Positions 45,081 through 53,978 of a stretch of 64,000 bases of DNA are shown one piece after another. The position numbers and the translations under genes are program-made. Below the pieces are notes generated by a model that had not been told where the DNA came from, ran no database searches, and was given only the letters and a program-made list of their open reading frames with translations. Origin of the DNA: Lachnospiraceae bacterium (GTDB lineage Bacteria; Bacillota; Clostridia; Lachnospirales; Lachnospiraceae). Position 1 is the stretch's first letter; every line of letters begins with the position of its first letter. The DNA is taken from assembly GCA_015056915.1 (NCBI GenBank), contig SVFK01000005.1, positions 88,969 through 152,968 on the forward strand, written 5' to 3'.

Positions 45081-45782
45081 ATGAATGAATTAGTGGAAAT
45101 TGTAGGTTTGACCAAAGCCTATGATGCGAAAAGTATTGCTGTGAATAATATTACACTTTCCCTTCCCAAAGGGAAAATAATTGGTCTGTTGGGACCGAAT
45201 GGAAGTGGCAAGACTACTTTGATTAAAATGATGAATGGTTTGCTGACACCTACAAGCGGAAGTATCAAAATCAATGGTCGCTTTGTGGGACCGGAGACTA
45301 AAGCAAGAGTGGCATATCTGCCGGATAGAACATATTTGGCAGGCGGTCAGAATATCAAGGATATCTTGAACTATTTTGCAGATTTCTATAGTGATTTTTC
45401 TAAGGAAAAAGCAATGGAAATGCTGCAGAGCTTAAATATTGATCCCGACACTAAGATGAAGACCCTGTCCAAGGGTACCAAGGAGAAGGTACAATTAATA
45501 CTGGTAATGAGTCGTAATGCAGATCTGTATATATTGGATGAGCCGATTGCAGGTGTCGATCCGGCAGCCAGAGATTATATTCTCAATACGATTATAAATA
45601 ATTATAATCCGGAAGCTACAGTATTGATTTCCACACATTTGATTGGTGATGTGGAGAAGGTGTTGGATGAAGTGATTTTTATGCGTTACGGTCAGCTTGT
45701 GCTTTATACTTCTGTGGACAATATCCGAGAGCAGCACGGTAAATCGGTTGATGCTTATTTTAGGGAGGTGTTCGCATGCTAG
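45081..45782 (+). CDS. ABC transporter ATP-binding protein
   Basis: A 233-residue ATPase of the ABC-2/drug exporter class: Walker A LLGPNGSGKTTLIKMMNGLL, signature LSKGTKEKVQLILVMS (LSKGT in place of LSGGQ, as in related YtrB-like ATPases), Walker B LYILDEPIAGVDPAARDYIL and the switch His in VLISTHLIGDVEKVLDEV. It powers the permease encoded by the overlapping next gene (7-base overlap), forming a GntR-ATPase-permease operon. The substrate cannot be read from sequence. Confidence 0.94.
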   Translation: MNELVEIVGLTKAYDAKSIAVNNITLSLPKGKIIGLLGPNGSGKTTLIKMMNGLLTPTSGSIKINGRFVGPETKARVAYLPDRTYLAGGQNIKDILNYFADFYSDFSKEKAMEMLQSLNIDPDTKMKTLSKGTKEKVQLILVMSRNADLYILDEPIAGVDPAARDYILNTIINNYNPEATVLISTHLIGDVEKVLDEVIFMRYGQLVLYTSVDNIREQHGKSVDAYFREVFAC

Positions 45783-46654
45783 GAAAATTAATTAAGCACG
45801 AGTGGAAGGAAATCAGCAAGGTAGGGGGAGTTATACTTCTCATATTAGTAATTGTAACCGCAATTGGCGGATTGATGCTTCAGATGCCGGGTATGAGTGA
45901 ATTGTTGGAAGAAGGCAATAGTGCCAATGCCGGATACATGGTTTTCATATATTTGACTGCTATTTTCAGCTTTATGCTTTACATTTTTATGTTGATGGGT
46001 GCTGCATACGGTATATTTATTTATTTGGGAATCCGCTTTTACAAAACAATGTATTCAGATCGGGGATATCTTACCAATACCCTGCCTGCAACTGCCAATC
46101 AGTTGCTTTTCAGTAAAGTCCTTGTATCAGGATTGTGGTTTGCTATTGTTGAGGTGGCGGTAGTTGCATCTGTGATAGCTATGTTTGCTTCGTTGTTTTC
46201 CGGATTGTTTGCGGCAGAATTGAGCCGGGAAGGTATTACATTATGGGAAGCTGCAAAAATGATATTCGTCGAAGTGGAAAGCGTGTATTCGGAAGCGGGG
46301 CTGGATATGGTTCACTATCTGATTTGGCTGATTGCCACACTTATTCTGCTTCCCTTCGCTACGCAGGCAACCTTGTTCGGTGCAATTACCATTGGTCAGT
46401 TGTCTAAGAAGTATAAGGCAGTGATGGGAATTGTTGCTTATATCGGTATCGGTTTTGTTCAGATGATAATTTCCTCTGTAATTCAGATTGTTTATACGGT
46501 ACGGATGACCTTTGAAATCATGAATAATCCGAACATGCCATTGTCTAATATGAACGGAATAATGGATATGAATAGTCTGCTTACATTAATTATCGGAGTA
46601 GTACTTTATCTGATTTCACATCAGATTCTGACCCAAAAGCTTAACATGGATTAA
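45776..46654 (+). CDS. ABC transporter permease
   Basis: A 292-residue membrane protein with about six helices (e.g. VILLILVIVTAIGGLML, YLTAIFSFMLYIFMLMGAAY, LWFAIVEVAVVASVIAMFA) and a conserved-looking GIRFYKTMYSDRGYLTNTLP loop typical of permeases paired with YtrA-controlled ATPases. It overlaps the ATPase gene and ends just before a terminator, so it is the last gene of the operon. Its role is export or sensing of an unidentified compound. Confidence 0.85.
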   Translation: MLGKLIKHEWKEISKVGGVILLILVIVTAIGGLMLQMPGMSELLEEGNSANAGYMVFIYLTAIFSFMLYIFMLMGAAYGIFIYLGIRFYKTMYSDRGYLTNTLPATANQLLFSKVLVSGLWFAIVEVAVVASVIAMFASLFSGLFAAELSREGITLWEAAKMIFVEVESVYSEAGLDMVHYLIWLIATLILLPFATQATLFGAITIGQLSKKYKAVMGIVAYIGIGFVQMIISSVIQIVYTVRMTFEIMNNPNMPLSNMNGIMDMNSLLTLIIGVVLYLISHQILTQKLNMD

Positions 46655-46661
46655 TTGTCAA

Positions 46662-46691
46662 GGGAGCTTGCAAAATGCAGGCTCCTTTTTT
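46662..46691 (+). terminator. Terminator of the GntR-ABC operon
   Basis: Stem GGAGCTTGC (46663-46671) with GCAGGCTCC (46677-46685) and a 5-base loop, followed by six T. Confidence 0.88.
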
Positions 46692-46735
46692 GGTGCCAAA
46701 TTTTGACTATATTGTGTGTTTTTTCTGAAAATTCG

Positions 46736-46764
46736 TTGCTCTACAGACAATAATTTGGTATAAT
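46736..46764 (+). promoter_or_regulatory. Promoter of the four-gene Hsp70-like cluster
   Basis: -35 TTGCTC (46736-46741), 17-base spacer, perfect -10 TATAAT (46759-46764), 38 bases before the first ATG of the cluster. Confidence 0.65.
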
Positions 46765-46801
46765 CATACATAATACTAAAGGATAGAGCAGGTGAGTATA
46801 A

Positions 46802-49800
46802 ATGCAGGAGATTATCGAGAGAATTTTAGAGGGAAACTTCGATTATGAGAATGGTTCTCTTGATTTCTCATGCGTCAAAATAGAAATAACTATGCCCCAA
46901 GGCAGTATTTATGAGGGCTCCTTTCACATAACCTCTTCTCCGGGAAGTCTCACGGAAGGACATGTCTATTGTTCTGACATCCGAATGGAGTGTACCAATC
47001 CGGAATTTTCCGGCAATGATGTGGAGATTTATTATTGCTTCCACGGTGAGTACATGGAAGAGGGGGATGTGGTTAAGGGAGCTTTTTGTGTTGTCAGCAA
47101 TCAGGGAGAATATTATCTTCCTTATGTGGTATCCATAGAGCATACGGTTCTGAAATCCTCCATAGGTAACATTAAAAATCTGTTCCATTTTGCCAATCTG
47201 GCAAAGAGTAATTGGGCGGAGGCATTACATTTGTTCTATTCGTCGGAATTTACTCGCGTTTTTGCGGGTAATGATGGTTCCTATTATGACAGCTACCGTG
47301 CATTGTCTGCCTATCCGGGAAATGAACAGAATATGGAAGAATTTCTGATTCAAATCAATAAGAAGCAGAAGGTTGAATTTTTTGCAGAGGAATCACAAAT
47401 CAATCTGGATATGCACGTGGCAGACAATCCCTATGCAGTGACAGAGACAGAATTGAATATTGTACGCAACGGCTGGGGCTATACAGCACTTCATGTGGAG
47501 TGTGAGGGTGATTTTGTCTTTACCGAGAAAGAAGTTTTGTCGGATGATGAGTTTTTGGGAAATCACTGCAGGCTGCCGATATACATAGACACTACTATGT
47601 GCCGCCATGGCAAAAATTTTGGTATGATTTATATTTACAACTCGTATGTTTCTTTGGAAATTCCGGTGATTGTACGATTGGGTGACAATTTGGTGGGCAG
47701 ACATTCCGAATGGAAAAGGAAGCGAACCATTGTGCAGATGATGGATTTATACCAGGCATTTCGCATGAAAAAAATCAGTACCAACACATGGCTGAAAGAG
47801 ACCGGTAAGCTGATAGACGGCCTTGTGGCTATTGACGAGAAGGATGTGGAGGCGCGTTTATTTCAAGCACAGTTGTTGATTACGGAAGCACGTTACAATG
47901 AGGCGGGGTGGTTGTTGGATCATTCTGCAGATTTGTTGGAACAGCAGGAGGAAAAGGACAGTGCGTTATGGGCGTATTATCTTTATCTGACTACGTTGAT
48001 TCATCGCGAGGAAGACTATGTTAACCAGATAGCTGCAAAGGTGGAGAATATTTATCGTAGAAATAAAGAATCATGGAGAGTGGCGTGGCTGCTTTTATAT
48101 TTGTCTGAGGAGTATAACAAATCGGCGGCAGCTAAGTGGAATTTTCTGGAAAAGCAGTTTTATTATGGATGCAGCAGTCCGATTTTGTATATTGAAGCGC
48201 TCAATCTTGTAAACAGCAATCCATCGCTGTTGCGCAGGCTGGATGGCTTTGAAATGCAGGTATTATGGTATGGAGCAAAGCAGGAGACCGTCAGTGCCGG
48301 TGTGGTGGAGCAGCTACTATATCTGACCGGAAGAGTCAAGTCTTATTCCAATGTATTGAAAAATATTTTAATTCGCTTATATGAAAAAAAGGCAGATACT
48401 CGTGTTTTGCAGGAAATCTGTGCATTGCTGATAAAGGGCGGCAAAAGCGGCAGGCAATATTTTACGTGGTATCAGAAGGGTGTTGAAGCACAGCTGCGCA
48501 TTACCAATCTTTATGAGTATTATATGATGTCCATAGATATGAACCCGGCACAGATCCTGCCGAAGATGGTGCTGATGTATTTCTCCTATCAGAATAATTT
48601 GGACTATGAGCATTGCGCCTTTTTGTATCATTACATGTGGCTTCATCGAAATGAGTATAGCGATTTATACTACAACTATCGGCCAAAGCTGGAACGCTTT
48701 GTGGCAGAACAGGTTCAGAGGGAGCATATCAATCGTTACTTGTCAGTCCTGTATCAGGATATTCTGACCCCGGGAATTGTGACACAGCAAACGGCAGGTC
48801 CTTTGTCCAGATTGGTGTTTGCACATCAGATTCATGTAGAGGATACGAGATTTCAGAAGGTGATTGTATATCAGCCGGGTAATCTGCATCCCGCGGAATA
48901 TAGCCTGCAGGGCGGAAATGCATGGGTTTCATTATATGGTAATGAATATACGATTGCATTCGAGGATGCATGGGGCAATCGGTTTGTGAAGAATGTGGAG
49001 TATGTTTTGGAAAAGCTGATGATGCCCAGCAAATATATTAAGATGCTAGCTCGCTATGTAAAGGATTCTCTGGAGTTGGATATCTACTTGTGTACCAATG
49101 AAAGAGAAGACGGAGATATGTCGGAGGAAGTGAAGGAACGCTATGTCCGCGTGGTCAATTCCCCATATGCAGATAATACACTTAAGCGAGATATCTGTTT
49201 GAAGCTGTTAAAATTCTATTATGATGGGGACGATATGAGAGCGCTGGATGATTATCTGGAGCAAATCTCTCCGGACAGTCTTTCCATGGATGATAGGAGT
49301 CAGGTACTACGGTACATGGTGTTGCGCGGTAAATGTGATGCTGCGTTCTCGTGGATTGGTCAATACGGCCCCTATTTTGTGGATGCTAAAACGCTGATGC
49401 GCCTGATTAATGAAATGATAAGAAATTATGATTATGTGGAGCAACCGGTGTTGTTGGCGGCAGCAGTGTATGCCTTCAAGAAGGGAAAATACGACAGTAC
49501 AATTTTGAAATACTTGTCAAAACATTATATGGGGATGTCCAAGGATATGCGTGATATTTGGAAGGCATCCAATTCCTTCGATGTAAATTGCTATGAGTTA
49601 TGCGAACGAATGCTGATTCAGATGTTATATTCGGGTGCCTTCGTAGGCGAGAAGATGGACATATTACGCTATTATGTATCTCAAGGAGCCAAGCAGGAGG
49701 TAGAGGAGGCTGTGCTTGCACAGTGTTCCTACGAATATTTTGTTCATGAAAAGCTGACGGAGGGCTATATATTCCAGGAAATATACTATGCATATCAGCG

Positions 49801-50377
49801 TGGAGAGGCGATACAGAAGGTATGTAAGCTGGCATTCCTAAAGTATTATGCAGAAAATCCCAGTCAGTTGACGAATGAACTGCAAGCTTTGGCGTGGGAA
49901 TTTCTGGAGGAAATGATGAGAGAACGGATTCATTTGAATTTCTTTCGAGAATATAAGAATATGGATTTGCTGATTCGAGAAATGTCGGACAAGACAATCA
50001 TTGAATATAAAGCGCATCCCAGAGGACGTGCGCGTATTCATTACGTTATACTTCATGAGAATGGGGAAGCCGAAGAATACCGGTCGGAGTATATGCAGGA
50101 GGTATATGGCGGAGTCTGTTTTAAAGAGTTTGTGCTGTTTTTTGGAGAAAGTCTGCAATATTACATTATGGAAGAGCTTGACGGCGTGGAACAGCTCACG
50201 GAAAGCGGTAATCTGCAAAAGAGTGATATTATTGGTGCCTCGGTGGGCAGTAAATATGAAATGATAAATGATATGGTTATCAGCAAAAACCTGCAGGATT
50301 ATGATACCTTGGATGAACTGCTGGAGGAATATTATCGCAGGGAGTTTTTGAATCAGCAGTTGTTTGTGTTGGAATAG
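46802..50377 (+). CDS. Very large helical-repeat protein, DUF5717-like
   Basis: A 1191-residue protein with no signal peptide or membrane segment. Residues 1-~320 are beta-rich with repeated Ig-like character (IEITMPQGSIYEGSFHI, YIYNSYVSLEIPVIVRLGD). From ~330 it is almost entirely helical with TPR-like pairs (DGLVAIDEKDVEARLFQAQL, ITEARYNEAGWLLDHSADLL), and the last ~150 residues turn beta-rich again. It resembles the family I know as DUF5717, which is confined mainly to Lachnospiraceae and has no assigned function; that recall is moderately sure. First gene of a cluster with an Hsp70-like protein; it would suit a scaffold or client-binding role, which is inference. Confidence 0.75.
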   Translation: MQEIIERILEGNFDYENGSLDFSCVKIEITMPQGSIYEGSFHITSSPGSLTEGHVYCSDIRMECTNPEFSGNDVEIYYCFHGEYMEEGDVVKGAFCVVSNQGEYYLPYVVSIEHTVLKSSIGNIKNLFHFANLAKSNWAEALHLFYSSEFTRVFAGNDGSYYDSYRALSAYPGNEQNMEEFLIQINKKQKVEFFAEESQINLDMHVADNPYAVTETELNIVRNGWGYTALHVECEGDFVFTEKEVLSDDEFLGNHCRLPIYIDTTMCRHGKNFGMIYIYNSYVSLEIPVIVRLGDNLVGRHSEWKRKRTIVQMMDLYQAFRMKKISTNTWLKETGKLIDGLVAIDEKDVEARLFQAQLLITEARYNEAGWLLDHSADLLEQQEEKDSALWAYYLYLTTLIHREEDYVNQIAAKVENIYRRNKESWRVAWLLLYLSEEYNKSAAAKWNFLEKQFYYGCSSPILYIEALNLVNSNPSLLRRLDGFEMQVLWYGAKQETVSAGVVEQLLYLTGRVKSYSNVLKNILIRLYEKKADTRVLQEICALLIKGGKSGRQYFTWYQKGVEAQLRITNLYEYYMMSIDMNPAQILPKMVLMYFSYQNNLDYEHCAFLYHYMWLHRNEYSDLYYNYRPKLERFVAEQVQREHINRYLSVLYQDILTPGIVTQQTAGPLSRLVFAHQIHVEDTRFQKVIVYQPGNLHPAEYSLQGGNAWVSLYGNEYTIAFEDAWGNRFVKNVEYVLEKLMMPSKYIKMLARYVKDSLELDIYLCTNEREDGDMSEEVKERYVRVVNSPYADNTLKRDICLKLLKFYYDGDDMRALDDYLEQISPDSLSMDDRSQVLRYMVLRGKCDAAFSWIGQYGPYFVDAKTLMRLINEMIRNYDYVEQPVLLAAAVYAFKKGKYDSTILKYLSKHYMGMSKDMRDIWKASNSFDVNCYELCERMLIQMLYSGAFVGEKMDILRYYVSQGAKQEVEEAVLAQCSYEYFVHEKLTEGYIFQEIYYAYQRGEAIQKVCKLAFLKYYAENPSQLTNELQALAWEFLEEMMRERIHLNFFREYKNMDLLIREMSDKTIIEYKAHPRGRARIHYVILHENGEAEEYRSEYMQEVYGGVCFKEFVLFFGESLQYYIMEELDGVEQLTESGNLQKSDIIGASVGSKYEMINDMVISKNLQDYDTLDELLEEYYRREFLNQQLFVLE

Positions 50378-50446
50378 GTCGTTTAATTGCATCATAAGAG
50401 GCCGGTTGCGAAAGGGCAGTATTAAACTGCCGGAAAGGAGGAGAGC

Positions 50447-51727
50447 ATGAAGCTGTTAAATAGTGAAAAAGTCGTAGTGGGCTACGATTTGTGCGATGAT
50501 TATTGTCAAATAAGTTATTGCACTTCAGAAAGTGACAATGTTGAAACCATCTCCTCCGTAGCCGGAGCAGAGGTGTTCAATATTCCTACAGTACTGTGCA
50601 AGCGTGAAGGTGTCAATCAGTGGTTTTACGGAAAAGAAGCGATTCGCTATGCACAGGAAGGTCAAGGTATTTTGGTAGAGAGGCTGTTAAGTCTGGCACT
50701 TGACGGCGAGCCCATCCAGATAGAGGGGAACAGTTTTCAGCCGGCCGCACTATTAACGCTTTTTATAAAGAGAAGCCTCGGAATGCTTTCACAGATAGCT
50801 TCCGTGGATAAGATTTCAGCAATCATGATTACCTGTGAGAGGATGAATCACGAATCGCTGGAGGTGTTAAATCAGGTAGTGTCCAATCTGGGATTAAAGA
50901 CGGATAAGATTTATTTCCAGAGCCACAAGGAAAGCTTTTACCATTATATGATACAGCAACCCGAGGAGTTGTGGCGTTTTCAGACCTTTCTTTGCGAATA
51001 CCGGGATAATCATGTTCGCATGTACCGTATGGAGTGCAACAAATACACCAACCCTGTGGTGGCTTTTATCGATGAAGCGGAATATCCGTTTATATCCTAT
51101 GAGCCCATGCCGGAAAATGAATCCATGCGATTAGATAAGCAAAGGCGTATGGATGAGGAATTTCTGGAGCTGGTAAAGCGGGTATATGAAAACCAATTAA
51201 TTTCCTCAATCTATCTTATCGGAGAACACTATTCTGAGGAGTGGATGAAGGAATCCTTGAAATATTTGTGTAAGGGAAGAAGAGTATTTCAGGGAAATAA
51301 TCTGTACAGTAAGGGTGCCTGCTACGGAATGCTTGAGCGTTTGCAGGAGAGCGAGGTTGGCAGAAATCACGTTTTTCTGGGCAATGAGAAGCTGAAATCC
51401 AACATAGGTATGAAGATTCTTCGCAGAGGTCAGGAATCTTATTTTGCGTTATTGGATGCCGGCGGCAACTGGTTTGAAGCAGAGGCGGATTTGGAATTTT
51501 ATTTGTATGAAGAGAATTATGTAGAGCTGATTATCACCTCGCTAGTAGGTAAAAACAGCAAAATTGCACGGATTGTGATAGAGGATTTGCCGGAGGGAAT
51601 CAGCCGGCTAAGGATGCATTTATACTTGAAGGATGAGCAGCATCTGACGGTGACCATAGAGGATTTGGGCTTTGGTGCATTCAGAGAGGCTACGCACCGT
51701 GTATGGGAAGAAGAAATTGAGCTATAG
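50447..51727 (+). CDS. Divergent Hsp70/actin-fold (ASKHA) protein, DUF5716-like
   Basis: The 426-residue protein follows the Hsp70 nucleotide-binding fold segment by segment: VVVGYDLCDDYCQISY (8-23) in place of the phosphate-1 loop IGIDLGTTNS; FNIPTVLC ... WFYGKEAIRYA (45-69); KISAIMITCERMNHESLEVL and GLKTDKIYFQSHKESFYHYM (122-168) like the Hsp70 VITVPA...NEPTAAALAY stretch; and an adenosine-like region IYLIGEHYSEEWM ... GNNLYSKGACYG (255-294). The glycines and threonines of the DLGTTNS loop are replaced, so ATP binding may be altered. A ~100-residue beta-rich C-terminus follows. GAAAGGAGGAG precedes the ATG. I believe this is the DUF5716 family; the Hsp70 relationship is my reading. Confidence 0.75.
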   Translation: MKLLNSEKVVVGYDLCDDYCQISYCTSESDNVETISSVAGAEVFNIPTVLCKREGVNQWFYGKEAIRYAQEGQGILVERLLSLALDGEPIQIEGNSFQPAALLTLFIKRSLGMLSQIASVDKISAIMITCERMNHESLEVLNQVVSNLGLKTDKIYFQSHKESFYHYMIQQPEELWRFQTFLCEYRDNHVRMYRMECNKYTNPVVAFIDEAEYPFISYEPMPENESMRLDKQRRMDEEFLELVKRVYENQLISSIYLIGEHYSEEWMKESLKYLCKGRRVFQGNNLYSKGACYGMLERLQESEVGRNHVFLGNEKLKSNIGMKILRRGQESYFALLDAGGNWFEAEADLEFYLYEENYVELIITSLVGKNSKIARIVIEDLPEGISRLRMHLYLKDEQHLTVTIEDLGFGAFREATHRVWEEEIEL

Positions 51728-51753
51728 AAGAGTTGCAGGAATGGGAGGCAATT

Positions 51754-52608
51754 ATGCGCGCCAGTATATGTGTTGGTGAATATGCGACAACTCCATATTA
51801 TGTTTTAGGACTGGAGCTTCCGGTATATTGCATGGAAGAACTGTGCTATTGTCTCAAAGAAAATGCATTTCTGTTGGATGTGTCATTAATGAATGATGCT
51901 CTGATGGAGTGGATTGGAGACGGCTGCGGTCTGGGGGTGCTTGCCAGAGAATTGTATCCCTTAGTCCATAAGCAGGGATCTCTTAGTGCCTTTGTCTGCA
52001 TGATATTGGAATATGTGGGGCTGTATGATACAACCGCCATTCATGAGGTGGAGCAGGTGCTAAAGCAGGGGGCCGGCTTAAGTAATATTGAGAAAAGAAA
52101 GAGCCAGATTGATTATTTGGTGAAAAAGAAAAAATATGATATGGCCTTGCGGGGCTATGATGCGTTGTTATCCAAATGGCAGCAGCTAGAAAGGGAAGGG
52201 CAGGGAATGCCGGCTGCGCGTGTAAGAGCTGCTATATTGCATAATAAGGGTGTGGCATTTACCGGTCTGATGCTGTATGGTCAGGCTGCAGATGCTTTTT
52301 GGTTGGCACAGGAGACCTATAATAGCGAGTCACATTTTATGGCATTTCTTGCTGCAAAGCGCATGGAATTATCGGAGGAAGAATATATCGCCTTTGCGGC
52401 GGAAATGGCAAACAGCTACGATATGACTCTGGCATTGGAAAAGCAAATAGAGAGCCTGCAAGGAGAATGGCAGGAGCATGAAGATTATCAGCGTTTGCAG
52501 CTGCGTAATGAATGGAAAGAAGGCAGCAGCAAGCAAAAATATTACGAAGAGAGTGAACGTTGGACCTTGGGACTGAAGAATAGTTACCGCAACAGCGTGT
52601 TGGAATAG
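51754..52608 (+). CDS. Hypothetical helical protein of the Hsp70-like cluster
   Basis: I do not recognise this 284-residue protein. It is soluble, mainly helical, and has a TPR-like middle (IDYLVKKKKYDMALRGYDAL, AAILHNKGVAFTGLMLYGQA, AADAFWLAQETYNSESHFMA). The N-terminus (SICVGEYATTPYYVLGLELP, then YCMEELCYCLKENAFLLDVS) is distinctive and may be a conserved module. An in-frame TTG lies at 51733, but GGGAGG sits 5 bases before the ATG at 51754, so that start is used. It begins 27 bases after the Hsp70-like gene and ends 9 bases before the two-TM gene, so it is inside the operon. Confidence 0.78.
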   Translation: MRASICVGEYATTPYYVLGLELPVYCMEELCYCLKENAFLLDVSLMNDALMEWIGDGCGLGVLARELYPLVHKQGSLSAFVCMILEYVGLYDTTAIHEVEQVLKQGAGLSNIEKRKSQIDYLVKKKKYDMALRGYDALLSKWQQLEREGQGMPAARVRAAILHNKGVAFTGLMLYGQAADAFWLAQETYNSESHFMAFLAAKRMELSEEEYIAFAAEMANSYDMTLALEKQIESLQGEWQEHEDYQRLQLRNEWKEGSSKQKYYEESERWTLGLKNSYRNSVLE

Positions 52609-52617
52609 GAGAACCGA

Positions 52618-53778
52618 ATGGGTTGGTGGATAAATCTATTTAAAAGGAGAAAGAAGCAGCAGATAGAGGAAGATTGGGAGCAGATAATATATGCCAGAGA
52701 TGACGTGGATTTTACGGACGAAGAGCAAAGAAGCCGTTACATTGTTAATTGTCTGGAACAGATTGCGGAGGCTTCCAAGGAAATCGATTTGTTGAAAGGC
52801 GAATATGCCTTGGTAACCGCTTATCTCACAGATATGGAGGAAATCGAGGCGTTACCGGAGAGTGAAAAGGAAGAGGTTAATCGTATCGCCGGCAAGCTCA
52901 TATATCTGGAAGAGGAGCGAGCGCGTTACCGGGGAAAGAAAAATCGCATGAGCGATTCTGAATATTATCAGATACGGAAGCAGGAGCATGAGATTACCGA
53001 GGGGATTCAAAAGCTAAAGGACGGAGAAAAGTATGCCGCTCTGATAAAGCAGGATTTGCATCGCTTGGACGGAGAAAGGCATGCTTACGAATACAGGCGC
53101 AATGAGCTCGACAACGCAGTTGCCAATTTACGTGGGATGGCAGTAATCTTCCTGTCTGCTCTGGTGATATGTCTGGTGATGCTGGTGGTTCTGCAATTTG
53201 GCTTTGGAATGGATACCTACGTGGGATATTTTATTGCAGTGATGGCAGCAGCCATTGCTATAGCCGTATTGTGCGTGAAATATCTTGATGCTGACCGTGA
53301 GTTGATACGTGTAGGGAAAGCTATTAATAAGCTGATACAGCTACAGAACAAAGTGAAAATTCGCTATGTAAATAATTCGCAGCTGTTAGAGTATCTTTAT
53401 ATTAAGTACAATACAGACAGTGGAGCAAAGCTGGAAAAGCGTTGGCTGAATTATCAGCAGGAAAAGGAAGAGCGCAAGCAGTATGCAGAGGCTGAGGCCA
53501 AAACAGAGTATTATCAAAAGCTGTTGGTGCAACAGCTGTCACGCTACCGTGTCAGTGACCCTTCCAGATGGATCAATCAGGCAAGTGCGTTATTGGATAA
53601 GCGGGAAATGGTGGAAATCAGACATGAGCTTATCTTGCGCAGACAGTCTCTGAGGAAGCAGCTTGATTACAATAATGACGTGGCTGAAACAGCACGGAAT
53701 GAAATAATGGATGTAGTAGGACAGTATCCGGCATATGCGCAGGAGATTCTGGATATGGTGGACCGCTACGACAGATAG
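52618..53778 (+). CDS. Coiled-coil protein with two central transmembrane helices
   Basis: A 386-residue protein: basic N-terminus (LFKRRKKQQ), long heptad-like charged helices (residues ~40-170), two transmembrane helices (173-194 and ~200-222, joined by a 5-6 residue turn), then more coiled coil to the end (KINKLIQLQNKVKIRYVNNS and later). Both coiled-coil arms should face the cytoplasm, giving a hairpin anchor. No enzyme motif is visible. AGGAG lies before the ATG. Last gene of the four-gene cluster; it could tether the helical-repeat and Hsp70-like proteins to the membrane, which is inference. Confidence 0.82.
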   Translation: MGWWINLFKRRKKQQIEEDWEQIIYARDDVDFTDEEQRSRYIVNCLEQIAEASKEIDLLKGEYALVTAYLTDMEEIEALPESEKEEVNRIAGKLIYLEEERARYRGKKNRMSDSEYYQIRKQEHEITEGIQKLKDGEKYAALIKQDLHRLDGERHAYEYRRNELDNAVANLRGMAVIFLSALVICLVMLVVLQFGFGMDTYVGYFIAVMAAAIAIAVLCVKYLDADRELIRVGKAINKLIQLQNKVKIRYVNNSQLLEYLYIKYNTDSGAKLEKRWLNYQQEKEERKQYAEAEAKTEYYQKLLVQQLSRYRVSDPSRWINQASALLDKREMVEIRHELILRRQSLRKQLDYNNDVAETARNEIMDVVGQYPAYAQEILDMVDRYDR

Positions 53779-53846
53779 AGGATGCCTCATAAATGGTTTG
53801 TTTGGGAATTTTTTTGGAAAAAGAGCGCGAATAACGGAGGCTTTTG

Positions 53847-53880
53847 GGCACAATGCAGAAAAAGAGCAATGTGCCTTTTT
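53847..53880 (+). terminator. Terminator of the four-gene cluster
   Basis: Stem GGCACA (53847-53852) and TGC with GCA and TGTGCC (53870-53875), one internal mismatch, followed by five T. Confidence 0.8.
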
Positions 53881-53886
53881 GATGTA

Positions 53887-53915
53887 TTGATTTCTGGGTG
53901 GGTGTGTTCTATAAT
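53887..53915 (+). promoter_or_regulatory. Probable promoter of the PurF-like gene
   Basis: -35 TTGATT (53887-53892), 17-base spacer, -10 TATAAT (53910-53915). A second TATAAT at 53951-53956 lacks a good -35. Confidence 0.6.
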
Positions 53916-53978
53916 GATTGCGTATGAAGTAAAGAGAAATGTATTTATAGTATAATATAGATAAGGGAGAACATTAGC

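Noticed and set aside
46802..53778. Phage-defence island
   Set aside because: No nuclease, toxin, reverse transcriptase, protease or NTPase effector motif is visible, and the flanks are housekeeping genes.
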